From assembly GCA_965220055.1 (NCBI GenBank), contig CBDCPE010000004.1:2356001-2420000 (forward strand): a stretch of DNA of 64,000 nucleotides, given 5' to 3'. The translations under genes were made by a program, and so were the position numbers. The notes under the pieces are model-generated. The model was given only the letters and a program-made list of their open reading frames with translations. It searched no databases and was not told where the DNA came from. Shown here one piece after another: positions 54,997 through 64,000 of the stretch (position 1 is its first letter; every line of letters begins with the position of its first letter). Source of the stretch: Bin87 sp965220055 (GTDB lineage Bacteria; Chloroflexota; Dehalococcoidia; Lucifugimonadales; UBA3495).

Positions 54997-55238
54997 CCTG
55001 CTGTTCTCTGTTGCGTTCGTTCTGGACACCAACATTCCTGTGCAATCCCACCTTGCAGGGCATGAGTTTTCGTAACGCGCTCCCGCGGAAAGTTGAAGAA
55101 TTTATAGTGAGCAACCAAATGTTAGACTCCACCAACTCATTTCACTTGCTCGTACCAGAGGCCGCCCGCGAAGGGTTCGAGGTATTTAAATGGGCTCTTT
55201 TCCGGAACGTGTGCAACACGCGCCCGGGCGATCCCTCT

Positions 55239-55721
55239 ATGCGCGATAAACGAGACCCTGACACGATTATCCCTGGTAGTGGATTAGGCGTGGCCGTGCT
55301 ATCCATCGGACTGATCATCGCCATCGCTAGTGGCATGGTCGCCTGCGGCGGAGACGAAACGTCGTCGATTGAATCGACTCAGTCGATGGAACAGCCTCGC
55401 TCTACGCCGCTGCCAGTAGCATGGTCAGCGGATGCACTAGAGTTCGCCGAGAGCTATCGCAGGCTGCTTGAGTTCAAAGACGACCCTAATTTTCATGGTT
55501 TGTGTTTTTCCCAATCATCACCCTACAAGAGCTGGGAGCAGGAACTCAATGCGTTGGGTGACCGGTCAGGGACGAAACTGCTGACGGAAACCGGAATTAT
55601 CCCCGGCGATTTATGGCAAATGGCATGGGATTATTGTAACAATTCCGGGGGAGAGACCGACCACACCCGGTTTGTACGCGGCGAAATGAAACCAGGTTGG
55701 GCACAACTGGCTGACCAGTGA
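55239..55721 (+). CDS. Putative lipoprotein of unknown function
   Basis: From the ATG at 55239 the product has 160 residues. The N-terminus MRDKRDPDTIIPGSGLGVAV is followed by a hydrophobic stretch and a lipobox-like SGMVAC, then a polar GGDETSSIESTQSM linker. The mature part has FAESYRRLLEFKDDPNFHGL and ends KPGWAQLADQ. I recognise no family. The frame is open from 55011, but the upstream part lacks a signal and looks unlike a protein start. Confidence 0.6.
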   Translation: MRDKRDPDTIIPGSGLGVAVLSIGLIIAIASGMVACGGDETSSIESTQSMEQPRSTPLPVAWSADALEFAESYRRLLEFKDDPNFHGLCFSQSSPYKSWEQELNALGDRSGTKLLTETGIIPGDLWQMAWDYCNNSGGETDHTRFVRGEMKPGWAQLADQ

Positions 55722-55810
55722 CACCCAAGCCGACTCCCATTGCGACGTTGTATCAAAGCTGCACCCGAATATCTGACTTAAAATCCCAGAAAGGCGGTGC
55801 CGAAATCTAA

Positions 55811-56377
55811 ATGGTTCATCCTTTCACGCCTTTGAATGTGGTCATCCATACCGACACCGCCGAGGAAACCCGGCGCGTGGGCCGGATCATTGGCGAAGCC
55901 GCCGCCCCCGGCGACATCTACCTGCTCACCGGGCCGTTGGGAGCCGGGAAAACCTGCCTCACCCAGGGTATCGCTCGGGGTTTGGGGGTTGACGGATACG
56001 CCCGCAGTCCCACTTTCGTTCTCGTGACCCGTTATCGAGGCCGACTGACCATTCACCATGCCGACCTGTATCGCATTGACCACCCGGCGGAGGCTTGGGA
56101 CTTGGGGTTGGAAGACGTAATGTCCGCCGGGGAAGACGTGCTGATCGTAGAATGGGCCGACCGCGCCCCCGACATTTTCCCGGAATATGCTCTCTGGATT
56201 GAATTGGACCATGCGGTCGACGGCAACCCGGCCAGTTGCGAAGTCATGCCCGATGAAGACGGCTCCGTTCCCAGCCGCCATCGGATCATTATCGCTGACG
56301 CGCCTGAACGCTATGGCCGGTTGATAGCCAGGCTGGTATCCGATGCCAATGCAAGTCCTTCGAGAAAGTCAGGATGA
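55811..56377 (+). CDS. tsaE: tRNA threonylcarbamoyladenosine biosynthesis ATPase TsaE
   Basis: ATPase partner of TsaB/TsaD in making t6A37 on ANN-decoding tRNAs. The 188-residue protein has Walker A in IYLLTGPLGAGKTCLTQGIA and the conserved SPTFVLVTRYRGRLTIHHAD, LYRIDHPAEAWDLGLEDV and VLIVEWADRAPD. The C-terminal part after about 130 is longer than usual. It overlaps tsaB by 4 bases (ATGA). Confidence 0.95.
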   Translation: MVHPFTPLNVVIHTDTAEETRRVGRIIGEAAAPGDIYLLTGPLGAGKTCLTQGIARGLGVDGYARSPTFVLVTRYRGRLTIHHADLYRIDHPAEAWDLGLEDVMSAGEDVLIVEWADRAPDIFPEYALWIELDHAVDGNPASCEVMPDEDGSVPSRHRIIIADAPERYGRLIARLVSDANASPSRKSG

Positions 56378-57108
56378 AGTTGCTCGCTATCGACACGTCA
56401 TCACGCCACGGCGGCGTGGCGTTGGCGGACGGCGACGGATCGGTAGTCGAAGCCCGCCTCTGGCGCTCCTCCGCCAACCATACGGCGCAGTTAATGCCGG
56501 CGTTGGCGGAGTTGTTGGCGACGCAGGGAATCCGGGCAGCCGAGCTGGAGGGCGTGGCGGTAGCCTTAGGCCCGGGTCCGTTCAGTGCGCTGCGGGTGGG
56601 CGTTAGCGCGGCCAAGGGGCTGGCAATGGCCGGTGGGTTTCCCATCGTTGGAGTGGACACCCTGGCTTTGGAGGCAGGGCCGCATCTGACGCCAGACGGC
56701 ATAGTTGCAGCCTGGCTGGACGCCGGGCGAAACGAGGTGGCCGCCGGATGGTTCCGGCAGGATGGGGAGAGGATACGGGAGGATGCCATCGCCCCAGTGG
56801 AAACCCTGCTGCTCGAGGGATCGGCTCTGCCGCAAGGAGCGTTGATCTATTGCGGGGAAGCTGCCTATGCCAGACGCTGCGTGATTCGTGATCCTGCAAC
56901 CGCGCGCGACCCCTCGCGTCCGTTGGTGGTTGCCCCTTGGACGCCGGCGAACCGGCTGTGGCGGTTGGCCGCAGAAGGGGCCCGGCGCGTCTACCGGGGA
57001 GATGGCGACGATTTGGCCGCTCTGCAACCGTATTACCTGCGGATGCCGACCATCGGGGCACCTCGGCAGCGCGACCAGGTTCGCCAGGGACGACCGCCTT
57101 CGGCATAG
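56374..57108 (+). CDS. tsaB: tRNA threonylcarbamoyladenosine biosynthesis protein TsaB
   Basis: Inactive ASKHA-fold partner of TsaD. The 244-residue product has MKLLAIDTSSRHGGVALADG, HTAQLMPALAELLATQGIRA, VALGPGPFSALRVGVSAAKG and GFPIVGVDTLALEA. The C-terminus ends in a basic tail. It is translationally coupled to tsaE. TsaD is not in the window. Confidence 0.94.
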   Translation: MKLLAIDTSSRHGGVALADGDGSVVEARLWRSSANHTAQLMPALAELLATQGIRAAELEGVAVALGPGPFSALRVGVSAAKGLAMAGGFPIVGVDTLALEAGPHLTPDGIVAAWLDAGRNEVAAGWFRQDGERIREDAIAPVETLLLEGSALPQGALIYCGEAAYARRCVIRDPATARDPSRPLVVAPWTPANRLWRLAAEGARRVYRGDGDDLAALQPYYLRMPTIGAPRQRDQVRQGRPPSA

Positions 57109-57152
57109 ACCGACCTGCTCAACATCATTTCACAACAGGAGTAAGTAAATCT

Positions 57153-57605
57153 ATGGAACGGACTTTCGTGGCCATCAAGCCAGACGGAGTGCAGCGCGGC
57201 CTGGTCGGTGAGGTCATCTCCCGGCTGGAGCGCCGCGGCCTGAAGCTGGTCGCCATTCGCCTGATGCAGGTGGACGAGGATCTGGCCGGACGGCACTACG
57301 CAGAGCACGTCAACCGGCCGTTTTTTACGTCGCTGGTGTCGTTCATCACCTCCGGGCCCATCGTGGCAATGATCTGGGAGGCGAACAACGCCGTGGCACT
57401 GGCGCGGCAGACCATGGGATCGACGAACCCGGCGGAAGCAGCGCCAGGGACGATACGGGGCGACCTCGGAATAGACATCGGCCGCAACATCGTTCACGGT
57501 TCCGACGGGCCGGAATCCGCGGAACGGGAAATCGGCCTATTCTTTGAAGCCGGCGGCGCTTTGGACTATTCGCGCAGCATAGACCAATGGATTATAGAAT
57601 CCTGA
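57153..57605 (+). CDS. ndk: Nucleoside diphosphate kinase
   Basis: Transfers phosphate from ATP to other NDPs. The 150-residue protein has MERTFVAIKPDGVQRGLVGE, RLERRGLKLVAIRLMQVDED, PFFTSLVSFITSGPIVAMIW, TIRGDLGIDIGRNIVHGSDG with the phosphorylated His, and SAEREIGLFF. Start is the ATG at 57153, 45 bases after tsaB. Its last 14 bases overlap the convergent rsfS gene. Confidence 0.97.
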   Translation: MERTFVAIKPDGVQRGLVGEVISRLERRGLKLVAIRLMQVDEDLAGRHYAEHVNRPFFTSLVSFITSGPIVAMIWEANNAVALARQTMGSTNPAEAAPGTIRGDLGIDIGRNIVHGSDGPESAEREIGLFFEAGGALDYSRSIDQWIIES

Positions 57606-57957
57606 CCACCTGCGGGGCGCGGTTCCACAACCGTTCCAACCCAAAGAAGCGGCGCTCTTCCGGGCCAAAGATGTGGATTATCACGCCGGCGAAATCCAGG
57701 AGCACCCACCCTGACGCCGGGGTGCCCTCACGATGGTGGCGCGGGATGCGAGCGTCCTTCATGGCCGCGGACAGGTCTTCTTCAAGAGCCTCAATCTGGC
57801 GCGCAGAATCCGCGGTCATTACGACAAAGTAGTCTGCGAAAACCGTCAACGCTCGAAGATCGAGCATGACGATGTCGGAGGCCAGCTTGTCGGCGGCCAC
57901 GTCAACAGCCAACCGCGCGACGTCGGCGGGAGCAAAAGCTTCAGTAGTACTGGTCAT
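57592..57957 (-). CDS. rsfS: Ribosomal silencing factor RsfS
   Basis: Binds L14 on the 50S subunit and blocks subunit joining in starvation. The 121-residue product has DVARLAVDVAADKLASDIVM, DLRALTVFADYFVVMTADSA, RQIEALEEDLSAAMK and GWVLLDFAGVIIHIFGPEER with the family-defining WVLLDFG-like motif. Start at 57957 (MTSTTEAFAPADV) is the usual family start; the frame is open to 58059. It is convergent with ndk and divergent from gltB. Confidence 0.95.
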   Translation of the reverse strand: MTSTTEAFAPADVARLAVDVAADKLASDIVMLDLRALTVFADYFVVMTADSARQIEALEEDLSAAMKDARIPRHHREGTPASGWVLLDFAGVIIHIFGPEERRFFGLERLWNRAPQVVRIL

Positions 57958-58042
57958 AGGATAGCTGTCACGGGTTGTTTTTGGATCTCGTAGGAAACCC
58001 CTACGGGCAGGTGGCGGGAGTATAGGCCGACGGAGCTCTGCC

Positions 58043-58070
58043 TTGCAATCCCCGTCCATTGTGATATATT
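58043..58070 (+). promoter_or_regulatory. Putative gltB promoter
   Basis: TTGCAA (58043-58048) and TATATT (58065-58070) are spaced by 16 bases and lie about 110 bases before the chosen gltB start, in the divergent gap with rsfS. Confidence 0.5.
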
Positions 58071-58182
58071 ACACAAACTAATTTTGCCAGCAGCAGCGAG
58101 ACACTCCGTACGTGAAGGGATGGCAGTGACTTTCGGCATAGCTGGTGGCTTTTTCATTTCTCCAGGAACCGCAGGGGCAGCC

Positions 58183-61100
58183 ATGAATTCGCTCAAAGAA
58201 CTGGCCCGGTCGGGATTATACGCTCCCGAGCAAGAGCACGACGCCTGCGGCGTCGGCATGGTTGCCAACATTAAGGGCGAAAAGACCCACTCCATAATCA
58301 CTGAATCGCTTGAGGTCCTGAACAACCTGGGACACCGTGGAGCTTCCGGTTCAGACCCGGACACCGGAGACGGAGCGGGAATCCTGGTCCAGATGCCAGA
58401 TGCCTTTTTCCGCAAGTTCACTGCTGAAATCGGATTGACCCTTCCCCCGGAGGGCGAATACGGGGTCGGCATGGTCTTCTTGCCCCAGGACACCGCTCCT
58501 CTGGCGGCTTGTGTGGCACATATCGAAAAGATAGTGGCAGACGAGGGGCTGACGCTACTGGGTTGGCGGGAAGTGCCGCTGAACCCGGCAGCGATTGGAC
58601 GGGATGCCAGGGTAGTTTGCCCCACCATCCGGCAATTCTTTGTGGGGAAAGGGTCCGCAAACACCCCCAATAGGGCCGCGTTGGAGCGCAAACTCTACGT
58701 GGTGCGTAAGGCTATAACCAACACGCTGCATACCGCCGGCATCGGCGACGACGATGCCGACTTTTATTACATCTGCAGCCTGAGCGCCAACACCGTCGTG
58801 TATAAAGGCTTGCTGGTGTCATACCAACTGCCTAACTTTTATCTCGACCTAAACGACGAAACGATGGTGTCAGCCTTTGCGCTGGTCCACTCCCGGTTCA
58901 GCACCAACACGCTTGGGCACTGGAAGCTGGCGCATCCGTACCGCTATCTAGCGCACAATGGGGAGATCAACACGTTACGCGGCAATATCAACTGGATGCG
59001 TGCCAGGGAGTTCCGATTCAATTCGCCTTTGTACGGCGACGACATCAATAAGCTGGCGCCAATCTGTGACCCGCAGGCGAGTGACACGGCCAGTTTCGAC
59101 AACGCGCTGGAACTGCTGGTCATGACGGGCCGTGACTTGGCCCATTCCATGCTGATGATGATCCCGGAGGCGTGGGATCAGCATGAAACCATGTCCCGGG
59201 AGAAAAAAGACTTTTACGAGTTCCACTCGTGCATGATGGAGCCGTGGGACGGTCCGGCCATGATGTTGGCCACCGATGGAAAGGATGTCTGTGCCGTTCT
59301 GGACCGCAATGGTCTCCGACCGTTCCGCTATACGGTGACTCACGACGATAAACTGGTAATGGCTTCGGAGACCGGCGTGCTGAACCTGCCGCCAGAGAGC
59401 ATCAAGGAAAAAGGTCGCTTGCAGCCCGGTCGCATGTTCCTGGTCAGCTTTGACGAAGGGCGCATAATCGGCGACGAGGAACTGAAGCATACGTTGGCCA
59501 ATCGTCGGCCGTACGGCCAGTGGCTCAAAGATAACAAGATTGAACTTAACGATCTGCCTGCGGCTGGAGCAACGCCTCCGGTGGGTGGCGATGATCTACG
59601 GCAACAGCAGCGTTCGTTCGGTTACACGATCGAAGAACTGCGAATGCTGACCACGCCGATGGCCGCCGCTGGCTATGAAGCCATAGGTTCCATGGGCAAC
59701 GATGCTTCGCTCGCGGTTCTGTCTGATCAGAACAGGCCGCTGTTTGATTACTTCAAGCAGTTGTTTGCGCAAGTTTCCAACCCGCCTCTAGACGCCAACA
59801 GGGAAGAGTTGGTCACTTCTTTGGAGGCGTTTGTTGGTAGCGAACAGAATCTCTTTGAAGAGTCGCCGCTGCATTGTCGCCAGCTGAAGCTCAAATCACC
59901 GCTGCTTGCCGATGAACAATTGGCACAGATCCGAGCTCTGGATCTGCCTGGACTGTCGTCGGTCACGTTGTCCGCCCTGTTCGACGCCAACGTCGGTTCA
60001 ATGCAGGGAGCTCTGGACAACCTTTGTGACGCTGCATCGAAGGCAGTCGCCGAAGGCAAGAACATAATTATCCTGTCCGACCGCGGTGTGGACGCGAACA
60101 ATGCACCCATTCCCAGCTTGTTGGCGACCAGCGCGGTGCACCATCACCTGATACGCACTGGAACGCGCACCCGGGTTGGCTTGGTTGTGGAGTCGGGAGA
60201 GCCAAGGGAAGTTCAGCACTTCTGCCTGTTGATCGGGTACGGCGCTGGCGCCATCAATCCGTACTTGGCATTGGAATCCGTTCGGGATCTGGCCGAGCGC
60301 GGCGAGTTGAACGGAACCAAACCGGACTACGCGGTCTACAACTTCATCAAGGCCAACGAGAAAGGCATCCTGAAGGTGATGTCCAAGATGGGCATCTCTA
60401 CGGTCCAGTCGTACCGGGGAGCCCAGATCTTTGAAGCCATCGGCCTGAACGAGGAACTGGTGGACCGATATTTCACCCGTACGCCCTCGCGCATCCAGGG
60501 GATCGGCCTCGACATTGTTGAGGAGGAAACCCTGCAGCGGCACCAGATTGCATTCAACGACCCATTCGTGCCGGGGATGCAGGAGCTAGACATGGGGGGC
60601 CAGTACCAGTGGCGACGGCACGGCGAGTTCCACCAGTGGAATCCGGAAGCAATCGCCAAACTGCAGTATGCCACCCGTGCCAACGATCCGCGGGCCTACC
60701 GTGAATTCGCCGAGCAAGTGAATGACCAGAGCCGCCGCATGGCAACGCTCCGAGGCTTACTCGATTTCACGGACCTCCAACCGATTGCCCTCGACGAAGT
60801 GGAACCGGCTGTCGACATCGTGAAGCGGTTCGCTACAGGCGCGATCTCGCTGGGCTCCATTAGCCGCGAAGCGCACGAAACGATGGCGATCGCCATGAAC
60901 CAGTTAGGTGCGCGCAGCAACACCGGCGAAGGTGGAGAGGATTTCCACCGCTACAATCCCGACGAGAATGGCGACAATCGTTCGAGCGCCATCAAGCAGG
61001 TGGCTTCAGGTAGATTTGGCGTTACGCCCAATTACCTGGTGAACGCCACCGATCTTCAAATCAAGATGGCCCAGGGTTCCAAGCCGGGCGAAGGTGGCCA

Positions 61101-62730
61101 GTTGCCCGGCCACAAAGTGGACGAATACATCGGTTGGGTGCGGCACACGACGCCGGGAGTGGAGTTGATCTCCCCGCCACCCCACCACGACATCTACTCG
61201 ATTGAAGATCTGGCACAGCTGATACACGACCTGAAGAACATCAACCCCGAGGCGCGTATCCACGTGAAGTTAGTGTCCGAGGTAGGTGTAGGCACCATCG
61301 CCGCTGGGGTATCAAAAGGGCACGGCGATGTGGTGCTCATCAGCGGTCACGACGGCGGTACCGGAGCTTCTCCGGAGTCTTCCATAAAGCATGCCGGATT
61401 ACCTTGGGAATTGGGAGTAGCCGAAACTCAGCAAGTTCTGGTGGCCAACGACCTCCGCAGCCGTATTGTGGTCCAAACGGACGGACAGTTGAAGACGGGC
61501 CGCGACGTGGCTATCGCAGCGATGTTGGGCGCAGAAGAGTTCGGCATGGCCACGGCCGCGCTGATTGTCAACGGCTGTATCATGCTGCGCAAGTGCCACC
61601 TAAACACGTGTTCCGTGGGAATTGCCACACAGGATCCGGAATTGCGCAAGCGTTTCGCGGGGCAGCCGGGGCATCTGGTCAACTACTTTTACTTTGTAGC
61701 CGAAGAACTGCGGGAGATCATGGCCGAGTTAGGTTTCCGCACGGTGGCCGAAATGGTGGGTCGAGTCGACAAGCTGGAGACCCGCAAAGCGGTGGATCAC
61801 TGGAAGGCTTCAGGCATTGACCTGTCCAAACTGCTGACCATTCCACCGGGGGCCCAACGTGTCCAGACCTACTGCTGCATCGGGCAGGATCATGGGTTGG
61901 AAAGGGCTTTGGACCACCAATTGATTGCGTTGGCCCAACCCGCTATCGATAATGGGACGCCAGTGCATATCAGCTTGCCCGTGAGCAATTCGAACCGCAC
62001 GGTTGGAGCCATGCTTAGCGGGCGCGTTGCACGCAAGTACGGCGAAGATGGGCTCCCCGACGGCACCATTAATATCGATCTGGAAGGCTCGGGCGGCCAG
62101 AGCTTCGGAGCGTTCCTGGCCCCCGGCGTCTCGATCCGACTGGCGGGCGACACCAACGACTACATGGGCAAAGGTGTCGGAGGCGGGCGCGTCGTCATTG
62201 TGCCGCCCAACGGTTCCGGATTCGTACCCGAAGATAACATCATCATCGGCAACGTGGCCCTCTATGGCGCCACCGGCGGCGACGTATTCATTCGCGGAAG
62301 GGCGGGAGAACGGTTTGCCGTGCGAAATAGCGGAGCCCGAGCTGTAGTTGAGGGCGTCGGGGATCACGGTTGTGAGTACATGACCGGCGGCGTCGTAGCG
62401 GTGATCGGCAGTACCGGTCGCAATTTCGGGGCTGGCATGAGCGGGGGGATTGCCTTCGTTCACGATCCTGACGGCGATTTCCACATCTGCTTCAACGACG
62501 GAATGGCCGATCTGGAAGACTTGGCTGAGCAAGAGGACATTGATCTGCTGCACGGGCTGCTCTCCGAGCATTTGGAGCGAACCGGGAGTGGGCCGGCCCG
62601 AAGGATCTTGGACGACTGGCAGGCGAGCATCCGTGAGTTCCGCAAAGTGATGCCGCGCGATTATCGGCGCGTGCTCCTGGAACGGGCGCAGCGGGCAGCG
62701 GCCGAGTTGGCGCCGGTGCCCAATGGGTAA
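58183..62730 (+). CDS. gltB: Glutamate synthase, large subunit
   Basis: Uses glutamine and 2-oxoglutarate to make two glutamates, fed by electrons via GltD. From the ATG at 58183 it has 1515 residues. The class II glutaminase domain starts with the catalytic Cys22 in EHDACGVGMVANIKGEKTHS after a short propeptide. Then come the central domain (with LFDYFKQLFAQVSNPPLD), the FMN barrel with GSISREAHETMAIAMNQLGA and ISGHDGGTGASPESS, the 3Fe-4S Cys set CIMLRKCHLNTC near 1132, and the GXGXG C-terminal domain. Length is typical. The frame is open to 58084, but upstream codons lack family similarity. Confidence 0.97.
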   Translation: MNSLKELARSGLYAPEQEHDACGVGMVANIKGEKTHSIITESLEVLNNLGHRGASGSDPDTGDGAGILVQMPDAFFRKFTAEIGLTLPPEGEYGVGMVFLPQDTAPLAACVAHIEKIVADEGLTLLGWREVPLNPAAIGRDARVVCPTIRQFFVGKGSANTPNRAALERKLYVVRKAITNTLHTAGIGDDDADFYYICSLSANTVVYKGLLVSYQLPNFYLDLNDETMVSAFALVHSRFSTNTLGHWKLAHPYRYLAHNGEINTLRGNINWMRAREFRFNSPLYGDDINKLAPICDPQASDTASFDNALELLVMTGRDLAHSMLMMIPEAWDQHETMSREKKDFYEFHSCMMEPWDGPAMMLATDGKDVCAVLDRNGLRPFRYTVTHDDKLVMASETGVLNLPPESIKEKGRLQPGRMFLVSFDEGRIIGDEELKHTLANRRPYGQWLKDNKIELNDLPAAGATPPVGGDDLRQQQRSFGYTIEELRMLTTPMAAAGYEAIGSMGNDASLAVLSDQNRPLFDYFKQLFAQVSNPPLDANREELVTSLEAFVGSEQNLFEESPLHCRQLKLKSPLLADEQLAQIRALDLPGLSSVTLSALFDANVGSMQGALDNLCDAASKAVAEGKNIIILSDRGVDANNAPIPSLLATSAVHHHLIRTGTRTRVGLVVESGEPREVQHFCLLIGYGAGAINPYLALESVRDLAERGELNGTKPDYAVYNFIKANEKGILKVMSKMGISTVQSYRGAQIFEAIGLNEELVDRYFTRTPSRIQGIGLDIVEEETLQRHQIAFNDPFVPGMQELDMGGQYQWRRHGEFHQWNPEAIAKLQYATRANDPRAYREFAEQVNDQSRRMATLRGLLDFTDLQPIALDEVEPAVDIVKRFATGAISLGSISREAHETMAIAMNQLGARSNTGEGGEDFHRYNPDENGDNRSSAIKQVASGRFGVTPNYLVNATDLQIKMAQGSKPGEGGQLPGHKVDEYIGWVRHTTPGVELISPPPHHDIYSIEDLAQLIHDLKNINPEARIHVKLVSEVGVGTIAAGVSKGHGDVVLISGHDGGTGASPESSIKHAGLPWELGVAETQQVLVANDLRSRIVVQTDGQLKTGRDVAIAAMLGAEEFGMATAALIVNGCIMLRKCHLNTCSVGIATQDPELRKRFAGQPGHLVNYFYFVAEELREIMAELGFRTVAEMVGRVDKLETRKAVDHWKASGIDLSKLLTIPPGAQRVQTYCCIGQDHGLERALDHQLIALAQPAIDNGTPVHISLPVSNSNRTVGAMLSGRVARKYGEDGLPDGTINIDLEGSGGQSFGAFLAPGVSIRLAGDTNDYMGKGVGGGRVVIVPPNGSGFVPEDNIIIGNVALYGATGGDVFIRGRAGERFAVRNSGARAVVEGVGDHGCEYMTGGVVAVIGSTGRNFGAGMSGGIAFVHDPDGDFHICFNDGMADLEDLAEQEDIDLLHGLLSEHLERTGSGPARRILDDWQASIREFRKVMPRDYRRVLLERAQRAAAELAPVPNG

Positions 62731-64000
62731 AGTTACCGGATTCGTCGAATTCGGGAGGACCCCGCCCGAACGACGCTCCCCTTCGGAGCGTATCAGCGAT
62801 TATCAGGAGTATTACCACCGGTGGTCCGACCAACAGGCGGCCGAGCAAGGCGGTCGGTGCATGGACTGCGCGGTGCCATTCTGCCACATGGGGTGCCCGC
62901 TTGGGAACGTAATACCTGACTTCAACCATCAGGTTTATCTCGGGAACTGGGAGCGGGCGCTGGAAGTGTTGCTCAGCACCAACAACTTCCCGGAGTTTAC
63001 GGGACGAATCTGTCCCGCTCCCTGCGAAGCGTCGTGCGTGCTCAGCATCAATTCGGACCCCGTCACCATCGAATACATCGAAAAGGAAATTAGCGATCGG
63101 GGCTATGAGCAGGGCTGGATCAAAGCAATGCCGCCCAAGACCCGCACGGGTAGAACGGTGGCCGTGGTCGGCAGCGGGCCATCGGGACTGGCCGCAGCCC
63201 AACAATTGAATCGCGCGGGCCACAGGGTCACGGTGCTGGAGCGGGCTGATTACATCGGTGGACTGTTGATGCTGGGTATTCCGGACTTCAAGCTGGAGAA
63301 GTCGGTTGTTCAGCGCCGGGTCGAGCTGATGGAAGCAGAGGGTATTGAGTTCCGCACCGGTGTCAACGTTGGCGCGAACTATCCGGCTGAGAGGTTGTTG
63401 GAAGACTATGACGCCGTATGCCTGACCGGCGGTTCCACTCAAGCTCGGGATCTCGACGTGCCGGGACGTGAGCTGGACGGCGTGCATTTTGCGATGGAAT
63501 ATCTGCCACAGCAAAACCGCGTGCTGGCCGGAGAGACCATAGACGGTCAGATCACGGCGGAGGGCAAAAGAGTAATCATACTTGGCGGAGGCGACACTGG
63601 CGCCGATTGCCTGGGCACCGCTCACCGGCAGGGAGCCGAGATTGTCCACCAGTTCGAATTGCTACCTGAGCCTGCGGAAACGCGTCCGGATGACAACCCG
63701 TGGCCGAGTTGGCCGATGATCCTGCGATCCTCCGGCGCCCACGAAGAGGGTGGCGTGCGCGATTACAATATCCTCACCAAATCACTTTCGGGGGCGAACG
63801 GCCAGGTTAGCCAACTGCACGCCGTCCGAGTGGACTGGACCCGGGGCGAAAACGGCCGCTTCCAAATGGCGGAAGTGCCGGGTAGCGAGTTCAGCGTGGA
63901 CGCAGATTTGGTGTTGCTGGCGATGGGTTTTCTCCACCCAGAACACGGCGGGATGCTGGACCAACTCGGGGTCGATTTGGATGGCAGAGGCAACGTCAAG
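62723..64000 (+). CDS. gltD: Glutamate synthase, small subunit (3' end off the window)
   Basis: NADPH-oxidising flavoprotein that feeds electrons to GltB. The 426 visible codons start with MGKVTGFVEFGRTPPERRSP. The N-terminal [4Fe-4S] cysteines are Cys46, 49, 54, 58 (GGRCMDCAVPFCHMGCPLGN) and Cys97, 101, 105 (GRICPAPCEASCV). FAD binding is at VAVVGSGPSGLAAAQQLNRA (GxGxxG near 150) and NADPH binding at VIILGGGDTGADCLGTAHRQ. It overlaps the gltB stop by 8 bases, so the two are coupled. The last 50-70 residues are beyond the edge. Confidence 0.97.
   Translation, partial: MGKVTGFVEFGRTPPERRSPSERISDYQEYYHRWSDQQAAEQGGRCMDCAVPFCHMGCPLGNVIPDFNHQVYLGNWERALEVLLSTNNFPEFTGRICPAPCEASCVLSINSDPVTIEYIEKEISDRGYEQGWIKAMPPKTRTGRTVAVVGSGPSGLAAAQQLNRAGHRVTVLERADYIGGLLMLGIPDFKLEKSVVQRRVELMEAEGIEFRTGVNVGANYPAERLLEDYDAVCLTGGSTQARDLDVPGRELDGVHFAMEYLPQQNRVLAGETIDGQITAEGKRVIILGGGDTGADCLGTAHRQGAEIVHQFELLPEPAETRPDDNPWPSWPMILRSSGAHEEGGVRDYNILTKSLSGANGQVSQLHAVRVDWTRGENGRFQMAEVPGSEFSVDADLVLLAMGFLHPEHGGMLDQLGVDLDGRGNVK

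Noticed and set aside
62492..63649. A 385-codon minus-strand frame over gltB/gltD
   Set aside because: It covers well-defined GltB and GltD motifs on the other strand and has no recognisable domain of its own.

Overview
The window looks like a chromosomal piece of a Chloroflexota bacterium, most likely a Dehalococcoidia/SAR202-like lineage. The basis is the character of its 16S rRNA gene, a short EF-Ts of about 168 residues, and a 16S gene that stands alone with no 23S or 5S behind it. This placement is by eye and needs a 16S comparison.

Region 1 (1-25.8 kb) is accessory DNA. It opens with a cut MFS transporter and an IS1380 remnant. A type I-C-like CRISPR remnant follows: five repeats, leader, intact cas2, and a cas1 whose 5' third is missing at the left end of an IS21 element. 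From 3.2 to 14.3 kb lies a pile of nested insertion sequences: IS21, ISNCY/IS1202-like, a second IS21 split by an IS110, an IS110 remnant, a second IS110, and a second ISNCY split by an IS5/IS427-type element. Both full-length IS110 copies have a conserved 5' non-coding region. In each copy it carries one stretch identical to the DNA left of its own insertion site and one stretch identical to its own right end, which is what a bridge RNA should show. From 14.3 to 21.1 kb there is a cassette with a degenerate UvrD-like protein, a replication-relaxation-like gene with an in-frame stop, a NERD-type nuclease and a canonical UvrD-type helicase. This is a candidate defence or mobile-element module. 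An AlpA-like regulator, a frameshifted P4-type integrase and an IS66 element lead up to a tRNA-Ala(GGC) gene at 25.84 kb, which looks like the island boundary.

Region 2 (26-34.3 kb) is mixed. It holds a VWA-domain protein, an ATPase/TOPRIM gene pair resembling two-gene OLD/PARIS-type systems, a GMC oxidoreductase, an aldo/keto reductase, and an amidase with a small GatC/AtzG-like partner.

Region 3 (34.4-42 kb) is a core operon, rpsB-tsf-pyrH-frr-uppS-cdsA-dxr-rseP, covering translation, UMP synthesis, ribosome recycling, lipid-carrier and phospholipid precursors, isoprenoid synthesis and site-2 proteolysis.

Region 4 (42-52 kb) has a nirA-type reductase broken by two frameshifts, a dienelactone hydrolase, a repeat-rich intergenic stretch, a large unknown membrane protein, a second IS1380 remnant and two MFS transporters.

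Region 5 (52-64 kb) has the solitary 16S rRNA gene with a promoter and a boxA-like site. It continues with thiL, a lipoprotein, tsaE-tsaB-ndk, convergent rsfS, and gltB-gltD (glutamate synthase; gltD runs off the edge).
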